Positions 16,717 through 26,003 of a DNA stretch of 64,000 nucleotides are shown here, piece after piece (within the stretch, counting starts at the first letter, position 1; every line of letters begins with the position of its first letter). The stretch comes from Basilea psittacipulmonis DSM 24701 (GTDB lineage: Bacteria > Pseudomonadota > Gammaproteobacteria > Burkholderiales > Burkholderiaceae_B), in contig NZ_CP009238.1 of NCBI RefSeq assembly GCF_000743945.1, positions 682,001-746,000 on the forward strand, written 5' to 3'. The notes below the pieces were generated by a model that saw only the letters and a program-made list of their open reading frames with translations, was not told where the DNA came from and did no database searches. The position numbers and the translations under genes are program-made.

Positions 16717-17600
16717 GTTGGATAAAGATACATAAGAAACAGTTATTGTTATTGCTAATTTCATTGGTGGCGGGCATCATCCTGTCTTTTCTGATTAAAA
16801 GACATTTTGCCATGCAGTTTAACGATCAAGGGCAAGTCGCGAAAGTCGCCAGAATTGTTGCAGATAGAGATATATCAGCAGGTACGATTCTAACGACTCA
16901 AATGTTATCGCTACGAGAAATCCCTGCAGAATTTAAACAGTCTAGTAGTTTTGCGGCATCTGCATTGGGAGCGGTCGAAAATAAGATATTGCAGAAAGAT
17001 TTAAAAAGAGGAGATTTAATTTTACAGGCTCATCTATCTGCGAATGTAAAACCTTTTTCACATAGCGTCGGAACAGGTCGAAGGGCTATTACGATTCCCA
17101 TTGATGAACTTAATTCGGCTTCAGGCATGATTGTTCCAGGCGATCTAATTGATTTATATGTTTCGTTTGAATATCAAAAAAAACGAATTACGGCTCCTTT
17201 GCTACAAGGGGTGTTAGTCATGGCAACAGGAAAACAAAATCGCTATATTGCACAAGAGGGAAGAGAAGAATCTTACGATACGGTAACGTTAGACACCTCA
17301 CCTGAAGAAGCTGTCCAATTAGTAGCGGCTCGTGAATCTGGAGAAATTACGGCCATGTTGAGAAACCCTCAGGACAAGCATATTAGCTCAAAAGGTGTCA
17401 AAGGAAATTTAGCACAAATGTTAGGAATCTCCCCTCATAAAACATCTAATAAGCCTGTTGTGATCTATGCGAAATCACAAAGAATTCCAAATAAAAATAA
17501 ACCTGATGCCACTGATCTGAAAAAAGGTTTGTTTGATTTGCCTGATACGCAAGATTTAGTCAGCGATTGGATTAATTCATTACCCAAGGAGTCAGAATAA
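16713..17600 (+). CDS. cpaB: Flp pilus assembly protein CpaB/RcpC
   Basis: 295-aa protein of the Tad secretion apparatus. One N-terminal membrane anchor (LLLLLISLVAGIILSFLI), then a SAF domain (~45-110: VARIVADRDISAGTIL) and the CpaB/RcpC domain with GRRAITIPIDELNSASGMI and VPGDLIDLYVSF. CpaB/RcpC is thought to work with the secretin, possibly linking it to peptidoglycan. The C-terminal ~50 residues are low-complexity, Lys/Asn/Asp-rich. It overlaps the TadE-like gene by 4 bp and the secretin gene by 1 bp. Confidence 0.93.
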   Translation: MSWIKIHKKQLLLLLISLVAGIILSFLIKRHFAMQFNDQGQVAKVARIVADRDISAGTILTTQMLSLREIPAEFKQSSSFAASALGAVENKILQKDLKRGDLILQAHLSANVKPFSHSVGTGRRAITIPIDELNSASGMIVPGDLIDLYVSFEYQKKRITAPLLQGVLVMATGKQNRYIAQEGREESYDTVTLDTSPEEAVQLVAARESGEITAMLRNPQDKHISSKGVKGNLAQMLGISPHKTSNKPVVIYAKSQRIPNKNKPDATDLKKGLFDLPDTQDLVSDWINSLPKESE

Positions 17601-18952
17601 TGAGACTGTTTATTACTGTTTTGTTTTTTATAGTGCAGACATGTTTACTGGTCGTTCATGCCAGTACGGTTGAAAAAATCGATTTAATGGTAGGCGATAT
17701 TCATTTGATTAAGGAAAAAAAGATAGAAAAAGTGGCTGTAGGTGATGGAAAGATTATTAATGTGTTAAGTGACAATGAATCGGAAATAGTAATTTTTGCA
17801 AAAGAAGTAGGGAGTACTACTTTGCAAGTATGGTTTGATGAAGAACAAACTAAGCACTATCAGGTTCAAGTATCGAATCCATCGAATATTAAATTAAAAG
17901 CAGACTTGGAAAGGTTACTGTCTTCTGTAAAGGGAATTAAGGTCTCTCAATTAGGTGAACAGATGGTCGTAGAGGGTTACTTTTACAGTAAATCGGAACA
18001 ATTACGATTTCAGCGACTAAAAGAGCATTATCCAAACTTAATCGATATGACCCAAAGTGGCTGGGAGAAAATGATTTTATTAGAAGTTGAGATGTTAGAA
18101 CTTCCAAAGAATTATTTAAGAAACTTGGGGGTGAGTTGGGAACATGAAATAACAGGTAATGTATTTGGAGACATGTTGTTTAACGTACTACCGAGTTTGC
18201 AAGCATTAAGAAATGAGGGAGGCGGTGTGATGCTGGCCCAGCCAAAATTGATGACACGAAGTGGTACCGCTGCAGAATTTTTGGCAGGTGGTGAATTTCC
18301 TTATCAAATTACCGATACCCAAGGGCGTATTCATACACAATTTAAAAGTTATGGCGTGAAATTAAGTATTACGCCAGAAGTGTTACCTGATGAAGCAGTG
18401 AGTTCTCAGATTGCATTAGAGATTAGTGCATTAGATAACTCCTTGACGGTAAATGGTGGTCCTGCCTTAAAAACAAGACGAATCAATACACAGTTTAATG
18501 TCAAAAGCGGCCAGACAGCTATTCTTGCTGGATTTATTTCTAAGGAACAATCACAAGGTTTAGAGGGGATTCCAGGTATTTCCCAGGTGCCGATTTTGGG
18601 TGATTTATTTAAATCAGAAAAATTTCAAAGCAATGAAACGGAATTGGTTATTTTAGTGACACCAAGAATTATTACGAATGACTCACCTTTGCAAGCAGCT
18701 GCTCAAAGAAGCCAAATGGTGAAAGATGCCAGCTTTGGGACTTCTGAGGGTATTTTGCCTACCCAAAATAAAGCAAAACCTAAAAAGCGTCAGCATGCTC
18801 CAAGCAGTCAATGGCAAAAAGGTGAACCGCCAAAATGGCCAACTGAAAACGTTTCTGATAAAGGGAAAACAAAAAAGACAGATCAGAAAAATAAATCGTC
18901 AACAACGCCTAACACTAAAAAAGTATTGGGAAAAGAAGCTCAGAGTAAGTAG
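17600..18952 (+). CDS. cpaC: Tad pilus secretin CpaC/RcpA
   Basis: 450-aa outer-membrane secretin of the Flp pilus. Signal peptide residues ~1-21 (ending VHAS), a pilus-assembly N-terminal domain (~25-95, VGDIHLIKEKKIEKVAVGD), a BON-like segment, then the secretin core (~190-380) with VMLAQPKLMTRSGTAAEFLAGG, TAILAGFISKEQS and the closing ELVILVTPRII. Residues after ~385 are a basic Lys/Ser/Gln-rich tail unlike the compact end of most CpaC proteins. It starts at the cpaB stop (TAATG). The secretin should form the pore through which the pilus leaves. Confidence 0.95.
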   Translation: MRLFITVLFFIVQTCLLVVHASTVEKIDLMVGDIHLIKEKKIEKVAVGDGKIINVLSDNESEIVIFAKEVGSTTLQVWFDEEQTKHYQVQVSNPSNIKLKADLERLLSSVKGIKVSQLGEQMVVEGYFYSKSEQLRFQRLKEHYPNLIDMTQSGWEKMILLEVEMLELPKNYLRNLGVSWEHEITGNVFGDMLFNVLPSLQALRNEGGGVMLAQPKLMTRSGTAAEFLAGGEFPYQITDTQGRIHTQFKSYGVKLSITPEVLPDEAVSSQIALEISALDNSLTVNGGPALKTRRINTQFNVKSGQTAILAGFISKEQSQGLEGIPGISQVPILGDLFKSEKFQSNETELVILVTPRIITNDSPLQAAAQRSQMVKDASFGTSEGILPTQNKAKPKKRQHAPSSQWQKGEPPKWPTENVSDKGKTKKTDQKNKSSTTPNTKKVLGKEAQSK

Positions 18953-19012
18953 CGATAAAGCGTATAGATGTATCAACAAAATTAATATGTGAATGATGAA
19001 AGGGTAAATAAG

Positions 19013-20707
19013 ATGTATCAAATTAAAGTATCACTGGAATTTGAAGATGGAAAATTAGAAACCGTTCAGGTCAATACACCCGCAAGCATTGGTCGTTTTG
19101 CAGCGTCATCGATTAGACTAAATAGCTGGAGAGTGGCTAAAAAACACGCACAATTTATTGAAAAATCATCAGGAGCCTTTTTTTATGATGAGGGAACTTT
19201 AGCAGGAAGTTTAGTCAACGGTGCAAGAGTCAGTCGTTATGGTCCTTTGAAAGAGGGCGATAAAATTATTATTGGTCCGTGTAGATTAACCATTTTAGGC
19301 TTAGAGAAGATATCTGATGACAGTCATAACGAGATGCCCGTTTTTTCAAATGAAAAAGAATCGTACCGAGTCGATAAAGAGCAACACGATGATCATGGTA
19401 ATGGTGAGGGGCTTGTATTAAGCGATCATAAAAAGATTGCTCAATATCGTCAAAAGCTTCATCAGGTGTTATTTAGTAAATTAGAAATTCACAAACGGGA
19501 TATTTTAAACGTGGATCAAGACAGTTTACGACAAGAATGCCATGATGTTTTAACGGATTATCTAAATACCACTCAGGATATTCCTACATTATCTGAATTA
19601 TCACAAGCAGAAAAAAATACTTTGATAAAAGAGATATTGGATGAAGTGCTAGGATTGGGACCATTAGAAGCATTGTTATCTGATGATAGTATTAGCGAAA
19701 TTATGGTTAATCGTTATGATGAGATTTTTGTTGAAAAAAAAGGAGTCGTATCACTTTATCCATCTGTGTTTAGTAATGATGAATCTGTACGTATTGTCAT
19801 TGATAGAATTATTGCACCCACTGGTCGGCATATCGATGAAAGTTCGCCTATGGTGGATGCACGTTTATCGGATGGTTCTCGTGTTAATGTTGTGCTTTCC
19901 CCTGTTGCACTAAGAGGTTCTACCATCACGATCAGGAAATTTTTGTTGAATAAACCCGATGTCCAATATTTAATTAAAGAGGGCAGTCTAAATGAGGAGA
20001 TGGCTTGTTTTCTGGAGCGAGCCGTAAAAGAAAAGAAAAATATTATTCTAAGCGGTGGTACAGGAACGGGTAAAACTACTTTGTTAAATATTTTGTCTAA
20101 TTTCATTCCTAAACATGAACGTATCATTACGATTGAAGATGCGGCGGAATTGAAATTAAATCACCCTCATATTATCTCGATGGAAGCAAGACCAGCGAAT
20201 GTGGAGGGAAGAGGCCAAATAACCATTAGAGATTTGGTACGTAATGCATTAAGGATGCGACCCGATAGAATTGTTGTGGGTGAATGTCGAGGAACGGAAA
20301 CCTTAGACATGTTAACAGCGATGAATACGGGGCATGAGGGATCGTTAACTACATTGCACGCGAACTCCCCTAGAGACGCATTAAGTCGATTAGAAACAAT
20401 GGTGCTTTTGTCAGGTGTCAGTCTGCCTTCTCAAGCAGTCAGGGAGCAGATTTCGGGGGCGATTGATTTTATTATTCAGTTGACGCGTTTGCAGACAGGA
20501 AAACGAGTTATCAGTAGTATCGTGGAAATCTGTGGTATGGAATCCAATATGATTAAAACACAGAATATTTTTTCATACGATCGACAAACACAGGAATTTA
20601 AAAATACAGGACTAATGCCAGAGTGCTTGACATTAGAACAGAACACTTGGGAGACGGGCGTAAAAAGACATATATCAGGCATATCTGTAGAACCGTTATT
20701 TCATTAA
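19013..20707 (+). CDS. tadA: Tad pilus ATPase TadA/CpaF with N-terminal FHA domain
   Basis: Secretion ATPase powering pilus assembly, 564 aa from ATG 19013. This start is preferred over the GTG at 18989 because AAAGGG lies 8 bases before it. Residues ~1-95 are a forkhead-associated (FHA) domain: SIGRFAASSIRLNSWRVAKKHA and NGARV match the phosphothreonine-binding pattern. The CpaF core follows, with LSDDSISEIMVN, Walker A GGTGTGKTTLL, an Asp box (IVVGECRGTETLDML) and the His box GHEGSLTTLHAN. FHA is absent from the classical TadA, so this is a fusion. No separate TadZ/CpaE is in the cluster. Confidence 0.93.
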   Translation: MYQIKVSLEFEDGKLETVQVNTPASIGRFAASSIRLNSWRVAKKHAQFIEKSSGAFFYDEGTLAGSLVNGARVSRYGPLKEGDKIIIGPCRLTILGLEKISDDSHNEMPVFSNEKESYRVDKEQHDDHGNGEGLVLSDHKKIAQYRQKLHQVLFSKLEIHKRDILNVDQDSLRQECHDVLTDYLNTTQDIPTLSELSQAEKNTLIKEILDEVLGLGPLEALLSDDSISEIMVNRYDEIFVEKKGVVSLYPSVFSNDESVRIVIDRIIAPTGRHIDESSPMVDARLSDGSRVNVVLSPVALRGSTITIRKFLLNKPDVQYLIKEGSLNEEMACFLERAVKEKKNIILSGGTGTGKTTLLNILSNFIPKHERIITIEDAAELKLNHPHIISMEARPANVEGRGQITIRDLVRNALRMRPDRIVVGECRGTETLDMLTAMNTGHEGSLTTLHANSPRDALSRLETMVLLSGVSLPSQAVREQISGAIDFIIQLTRLQTGKRVISSIVEICGMESNMIKTQNIFSYDRQTQEFKNTGLMPECLTLEQNTWETGVKRHISGISVEPLFH

Positions 20708-20766
20708 ATTAATACGAATAAGATAAGGTGTTTGTACTGAGTGTATGGATTCATCTGTTAGGTACT

Positions 20767-20911
20767 AAAAACCTTATTAAACGGTAATGCATGTAATGTG
20801 TAGGCTAATAATGATTTAGATAAAGAGGATGATAGATTGGACTTAAATAAAAAACCTTATTAAACGGCGATACACGTGATGTGTAGGCTAATAATGGCGT
20901 AGATAAAGAGG
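20767..20911. repeat. two 62-bp direct repeats between tadA and tadB
   Basis: 20767-20828 and 20850-20911 share AAAAACCTTATTAAACGG, ATGTGTAGGCTAATAATG and TAGATAAAGAGG, with a few base changes between them (period 83). They are unrelated to the 87/88-bp array. No gene lies in the 259-bp spacer. Confidence 0.85.
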
Positions 20912-20966
20912 TTAAGAGGGGTGCTTAGGATAAAGCAAAAAGGATGATTATCAAAAAGAGGGATTC

Positions 20967-21812
20967 ATGATATTTTTATTAACGTTATTTTTAATCATGA
21001 TTTGCAGTATCGTCATTTGGTTGATGATACATTTTCTTTCCGATTCATGGCGACAATACCAAAGTCAATTTGAAAAAACGGCAGAACAAAGTATGTACGA
21101 TTTCTTTTTGTTTTTGGATGTGAATCGATTGCGTTATTTCGTGATGGGGATTGCAGTGATGATATGGGGGTTTGTTTATTTGTTTACCTCTCATATATTG
21201 CTCGCTATATTGATTTCACTAGTTAGTTTATTCATGCCATTTTATGGTTTGAAAATTTTACATGCCCGTCGTATGCGTCAATATGAGGAGCAGTTGCCAG
21301 ATTTCTTATCTGCCATCGCCAGTGCATTATTGGCAGGTTCCTCTTTACAGATGGCGTTAAATAAAATTGTACCGACAACCAAAAAACCGTTATTGCAGGA
21401 GTTCTCATTGTTAATGCGACAAGTCCAATTGGGGGCTTCATTGTATGAGGCACTTGATGATTTAGCAAAACGTATTCCTGGAGAGTCTAATGAATTGATG
21501 ATTTCTGCGTTTAAAACGAGTTTAAAAAATGGCGGTAATCTGGCCCAATTATTATTTACGATATCTCAAACCATTCGCCAACGCTATCAAATCTCACAAA
21601 AAATAAAAGCATTGACATCACAGGGAAAAATGCAAGCATGGGTAATGGGGGCTTTGCCTTTGCTTATTGTATTTGCAATGAGCTTTATCGATGAAAAATT
21701 AGTGGGATATTTTTATCAATCATGGGTGGGATGGTTAGTGATTGCATTCGTGTTGATACTGGAATTAGTCGGTCTGGTCATGATTAGAAAAATTGTAGGT
21801 ATCAAAATTTAA
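20967..21812 (+). CDS. tadB: Tad pilus inner-membrane platform protein TadB
   Basis: 281-aa GspF-like integral membrane protein. Two N-terminal helices (~1-20, ~50-90), then the T2SSF cytoplasmic domain (~105-225: LPDFLSAIASALLAGSSLQM) and two C-terminal helices (VMGALPLLIVFAMSF, WLVIAFVLILELVGLV). TadB and TadC form the membrane platform driven by the TadA ATPase. ATG 20967 has AGAGGG upstream. It follows tadA after an unusually long 259-bp repeat-bearing spacer. Confidence 0.92.
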   Translation: MIFLLTLFLIMICSIVIWLMIHFLSDSWRQYQSQFEKTAEQSMYDFFLFLDVNRLRYFVMGIAVMIWGFVYLFTSHILLAILISLVSLFMPFYGLKILHARRMRQYEEQLPDFLSAIASALLAGSSLQMALNKIVPTTKKPLLQEFSLLMRQVQLGASLYEALDDLAKRIPGESNELMISAFKTSLKNGGNLAQLLFTISQTIRQRYQISQKIKALTSQGKMQAWVMGALPLLIVFAMSFIDEKLVGYFYQSWVGWLVIAFVLILELVGLVMIRKIVGIKI

Positions 21813-22017
21813 CCTAAAGATAGCTAGACACAAATCTGGATAGCTTGAAAACTAAATCAAATAGGCAGAGTTTGTTTGATAGATGAGTGGAATGTATTGA
21901 TGTAATTGTCTTTGAAAGAAAAAATCTAAGACAGTGGATGCAGGGGTGTAAACATTAACGATGACATGAAAAGGGTAAAGTTAAGTATGGGCAGTTCATA
22001 CGAAAAGCAATTAAAGG

Positions 22018-22806
22018 ATGATAGGGGAAATGATTGTATTTTTAATGTTAGCGACGACAATGGCTGTTTATTGTTTGGTTCTTTTGTTGAGTAAAGCATC
22101 TTTTAAATCTTTTTCTGTTGATAAGTTGATGACTTGGAAATACCGTCTTTATATCGAAAAATGGTTATTAAGAGGGCGATCAAAACAAAGTATCAAAAAC
22201 TTAGTCACAAAACAGATAGTGTATGGCGGTTTTGCTTTTATGATTCCTTTTTTGTTGTGGCCCACATTGCAGTTCTGGGCGATACCATTAGCAGTGTTTT
22301 TTGCAGTGTTGGTATTTTTTCAGCCTATTGTATCGTTGAAAAAACAATATCTAAAACGAGAAGAACATATTTCAAGAGTATTGCCTTTTTATATTGATAT
22401 GTTAATTCTTTCTTTAGAAAGTGGGATGAGTTTAAACATGGCGTTGTCGTATATTCAAATTGCTGACAGTCCCTTAGCCCAAGAAATTGAGATGTTAAAC
22501 CATGAAATTAAAGTGGGGGTGACGAGAATGGATGCGTTTCATCATTTATCAGAACGAAGTCAAGCTTGTCAATCGTTAATGATGGCACTGATTCAAGCCG
22601 AACAAATGGGAATGAGTTTAGCCCCTTTGTTAAAGGATTTAGCCAATCAGATGCGGCAATTACGTTTTATTGATGCGGAGAAAAGGGCCATGCAAGCACC
22701 CGTTAAAATGATGTTTCCTTTGTTAGTGTGTATTTTTCCTTGCACCTTTATTTGCATAGCATTCCCACTGATTATGCGTATATTAGACACGGGCGTGATT
22801 AGGTAA
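22018..22806 (+). CDS. tadC: Tad pilus inner-membrane platform protein TadC
   Basis: 262-aa GspF-family membrane protein, partner of TadB. An N-terminal helix (~5-22), two central helices (~65-105), the T2SSF domain with LPFYIDMLILSLESGMSLNM and EQMGMSLAPLLKDLANQMR, and a last helix (MMFPLLVCIFPCTFICIAF). The start is not settled: ATG 22018 is directly preceded by AAAGG, and ATG 22030 has GGGG only two bases away. A 205-bp spacer without a gene separates it from tadB. Confidence 0.92.
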   Translation: MIGEMIVFLMLATTMAVYCLVLLLSKASFKSFSVDKLMTWKYRLYIEKWLLRGRSKQSIKNLVTKQIVYGGFAFMIPFLLWPTLQFWAIPLAVFFAVLVFFQPIVSLKKQYLKREEHISRVLPFYIDMLILSLESGMSLNMALSYIQIADSPLAQEIEMLNHEIKVGVTRMDAFHHLSERSQACQSLMMALIQAEQMGMSLAPLLKDLANQMRQLRFIDAEKRAMQAPVKMMFPLLVCIFPCTFICIAFPLIMRILDTGVIR

Positions 22807-22928
22807 AACATCTGATGCTAGAAACAATAAGGTATGCATGAAACATGAGGATTAGATAGACATAAGAATATTGAAATATTATCCAGTTGATCGATAAAAA
22901 TCTGATGATAAGAAGTGAGGGAAAGAAA

Positions 22929-23372
22929 ATGATTAAAAAATGGATGAAACATTTTGCTGAGTATATTGGCTCAAAAAACGTATGGACGCTATCTCTAGAA
23001 GATAAAGTGATTGACATTGAGTTTGCCACTTCATTAAAGTCTAGATGCCGAGGTTTAATGGGAAGAACGATACCTCAACGACTTTTATTGATTCCAAATT
23101 GTAAATGTGTTCATACGTTTGGAATGTCATGTCCATTAACGATTTACGCATTGAATTCACGTTTAAAAATATGTGCAAAAAAAGATAGCTTGGTACCGAA
23201 TCGCATATGGGGGAGTTTGCATGCCCAATACATTCTTGAGGTGCCAACACATTTAAAGATAACAAATGAGGAGTTACGGAAAATACATCGTTTTATTTTT
23301 ACAAAAATAGTGGGGTCTAAAAAAGAGATGATGAGTTATATGGAAAAAGAATATGAGTCTTTTAAGTCTTGA
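22929..23372 (+). CDS. DUF192-family protein at the end of the Tad cluster
   Basis: 147-aa protein with the DUF192 core: SRCRGLMGRTIPQ, then VHTFGMSCPLTIYAL, matching the GLM-R and HTFGM-P signatures of the family. ATG 22929 is chosen because GAGGG lies 8 bases upstream; in-frame TTG 22887 and ATG 22905 are less supported. Many DUF192 proteins are exported, but this one shows no signal peptide. Family function is unknown. DUF192 genes are repeatedly seen near Tad loci, so a link to pilus biogenesis is plausible. It is the last gene of the rightward cluster. Confidence 0.75.
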   Translation: MIKKWMKHFAEYIGSKNVWTLSLEDKVIDIEFATSLKSRCRGLMGRTIPQRLLLIPNCKCVHTFGMSCPLTIYALNSRLKICAKKDSLVPNRIWGSLHAQYILEVPTHLKITNEELRKIHRFIFTKIVGSKKEMMSYMEKEYESFKS

Positions 23373-23842
23373 AAAGGGCATAAACACTGCTTTTGGTGGG
23401 TGTTTAAAAGAAGATAAAGGGGTGTTTTTGCAATGCGTGGTAAAATAAGGAGGATGGTACGTCCAAAAGGGGCAAGACGCGATGATTAAATTATTCTCGA
23501 AAACTATAATGTGAGTTGGGTGCTGAGAACTAATGTTCAAATAACCATCTAATTTGTACGAGAAATTCGCAGGCTTTAGTTATCTATATCAATGATAAAA
23601 AGTACATTCGAGAATGCTATATGAAACCAGTCGTCCGTCTTTTTGATAGGGTGAAAAATGCGAACTCTGCATCGCATCATTTATCTGCTTGCTTTAATGA
23701 TAATTGCTCAAGTAAGGAGAGAGTTTAAACATCGTGATCATGCCTTAAAAATGGAACATAATGTTCATGTGATTTTGGGTATGAACAGTGACTTTTGGAT
23801 GTTGAAGTTATTAAATACTTTATTTTTATTGGAGGTATTATT
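23373..23842. other. 470-bp spacer before betT
   Basis: Contains AAACAC/GTGTTT arms near 23384-23406 that could form a weak hairpin after the pilus cluster but have no T tract. A 64-codon frame (23658-23852) runs into the betT start and is probably not a conventional gene. No BetI-like operator recognised. GGAGG at 23831-23835 is the betT ribosome-binding site. Confidence 0.5.
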
Positions 23843-25870
23843 TTGTCTTTAACAAAATTTATTCAAAATAGAACTTCTTTTAATCCGCTTGTGATGGGGG
23901 TCACCTTATTATTAGTGGTATTGTTAGTCTTATGCACGCTCGTGTTACAAACAGACACCCAAGGTGTATTAGATTGGGCAAAAGCGGCTATTTTTAAAAA
24001 TTTTAGTTGGTTTTATATTCTGACGTTTTCTGTTTTCCTAGCCTTTTTGTTCCTACTATCTTGCAGCTGCTTTGGTAGTATAAAACTAGGATCAAATGAA
24101 GAAGAACCCGAATTCTCGTTTATGTCTTGGATGGCGATGTTATTTGCTGCTGGCATGGGGGTCGGTATTATGTTCTTTGGTGTGGCAGAACCACTGACAC
24201 ATTACACTTCATCGATTACAACAGGAACGTTGGAGCATAAAGAACAAGAAGCGATGTTGCATACCTTTTTTCACTGGGGTATTCACGCATGGTCTGTCTA
24301 TGCGGTGATCGCATTGGCTTTGGCTTATTTTGGGTTTAGATATAAGTTACCGTTATCGCTACGTTCATGTTTTTATCCTATTTTTAAAGAACGTATCAAT
24401 GGCAAAGTCGGTGATTTAATCGATATTTTGGCATTAGTGGCGACTTTGTTCGGTATTATTACTACCTTAGGGTTTGGTGCCTCACAATTAGGTGCAGGCA
24501 TTGAACAAATAGGTTTGGTAAACAAAAGTGATTTTTCACTACAAGTTGGCATCATCATCGTGGTGATGTCTTTAGCGGTCATCTCGGCGATTTCTGGTGT
24601 TGGAAAAGGGGTGAAATTGCTTAGTGAAATGAACTTGGTCATTGCGTTACTTTTGATGCTGTTTGTATTGGTGACAGGTCCTACGTTAACAGTGTTATCG
24701 GCGTTTAGTGATAATCTGGGGACGTATCTAAGTAATGTTGTTAATTTAAGTTTTAAAACGTATGTGTATGAATCTGAGCATACATCATGGTTCACTGGCT
24801 GGACAGTGCTTTATTGGGCTTGGTGGTGTTCTTGGGCACCATTTGTAGGGCTATTTATTGCTCGTATCTCAAGAGGCCGTACGATTCGTGAATTTATTTT
24901 TGGTGTTTTGGCCGTACCGAGTTTGTTCTGCGTGTTATGGTTTACCGTTTTTGGCAATAGTGCGATTTGGATTGATGTAAATGTTGCCCAAGGTGCTTTG
25001 CATGACCTAGTCTCCTCACCAGAAAAATTGTTGTTTGCCTTCTTAAATTATTTGCCTCTCCCTTTATTAACAGGGATTGCGGCGTTGATCACGATTTCTT
25101 TATTCTTTATCACATCTGCTGATTCAGGCATTTACGTTTTAAATAATATTGCATCTCGTGACAAAAGTATGGCTTCTCCTCGTTGGCAAGCCGCTATGTG
25201 GGGAGTATTGATGTCCGTCGTGGCTATTGTGTTACTCAGATCAGGTGGTTTGGGAACATTGCAAACGATGACGCTTATTGTGGCATTACCTTTTGCGGTA
25301 CTCATGTTAGTCATGTGTTTTAGCTTGTGGAAAGGTATTCGTGCAGATAAGAAATACTTTTCAGCAAAAGTTACACCAACTAGTATTTTCTGGACGGGTG
25401 AAAAATGGCGTGAACGTTTGAGTCAGATGTTGAGCCAAACTCAAGAAACTGATATTCTCAAGTTTTTTAGAAAAACAGCACTACCTGCGATGAGAGAATT
25501 ACGTCAAGAATTGGTCACTGTCCATAATCTTAATGTTGAGTTGGTTGAGAATTTGAGTCAGGAAGCACCTAGTTTAGAGTTTGTCATTAAAAAAGAATCA
25601 ATGAGAGACTTTATGTATGGTATTAAATCAGTTAGTCATGAAGTGGCAGAAGAATTGATTCAAGATGAACATTTACCTCATATCCAACATGCCGTAACTT
25701 ATACGCCAGTTACGTATTTCTTTGATGGAAGAGCAGGGTATGATGTCCAATATATGACAAGAAATGAACTGATTGCGGACATATTAAAACAATATGAACG
25801 TTATCTAAGTTTAATGTCTCATGTAGGACAAGAAATCATGTCTCATGAACAAACGGAATTGGCAGAATAA
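23843..25870 (+). CDS. betT: BCCT-family choline/betaine transporter BetT
   Basis: 675-aa secondary transporter importing choline or another quaternary ammonium compound for osmoprotection. The start is TTG 23843, set by a perfect GGAGG seven bases upstream; TTG 23795 is also in frame but lacks one. Twelve membrane helices include the BCCT signatures AAGMGVGIMFFGVAEP and WTVLYWAWWCSWAPFVGLF. After ~residue 510 comes the long hydrophilic C-terminal domain typical of BetT (about 675 aa in E. coli as well), including DGRAGYDVQYMTRNEL; this tail is the osmosensory part in BetT. No betA/betB neighbours, so the compound may be stored or oxidised elsewhere. Confidence 0.9.
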   Translation: MSLTKFIQNRTSFNPLVMGVTLLLVVLLVLCTLVLQTDTQGVLDWAKAAIFKNFSWFYILTFSVFLAFLFLLSCSCFGSIKLGSNEEEPEFSFMSWMAMLFAAGMGVGIMFFGVAEPLTHYTSSITTGTLEHKEQEAMLHTFFHWGIHAWSVYAVIALALAYFGFRYKLPLSLRSCFYPIFKERINGKVGDLIDILALVATLFGIITTLGFGASQLGAGIEQIGLVNKSDFSLQVGIIIVVMSLAVISAISGVGKGVKLLSEMNLVIALLLMLFVLVTGPTLTVLSAFSDNLGTYLSNVVNLSFKTYVYESEHTSWFTGWTVLYWAWWCSWAPFVGLFIARISRGRTIREFIFGVLAVPSLFCVLWFTVFGNSAIWIDVNVAQGALHDLVSSPEKLLFAFLNYLPLPLLTGIAALITISLFFITSADSGIYVLNNIASRDKSMASPRWQAAMWGVLMSVVAIVLLRSGGLGTLQTMTLIVALPFAVLMLVMCFSLWKGIRADKKYFSAKVTPTSIFWTGEKWRERLSQMLSQTQETDILKFFRKTALPAMRELRQELVTVHNLNVELVENLSQEAPSLEFVIKKESMRDFMYGIKSVSHEVAEELIQDEHLPHIQHAVTYTPVTYFFDGRAGYDVQYMTRNELIADILKQYERYLSLMSHVGQEIMSHEQTELAE

Positions 25871-25891
25871 TCCTTAGTGCATTTCCGCAAG

Positions 25892-25935
25892 AACACCCTC
25901 TCATCATACTGACATAAGGTGAGAGGGTGTTTTAT
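25892..25935. terminator. terminator between convergent betT and the MFS gene
   Basis: Perfect 12-bp stem AACACCCTCTCA (25892-25903) / TGAGAGGGTGTT (25920-25931), followed by T-rich TTATTATTT on the plus strand. It lies 20 bp after the betT stop and about 70 bp from the end of the converging MFS gene. Confidence 0.85.
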
Positions 25936-26003
25936 TATTTCTTATCATGTGCGTTAACAGCACCTTAATCATCATGTTAGTTATTCATCTGACCAATGAA
26001 TGT

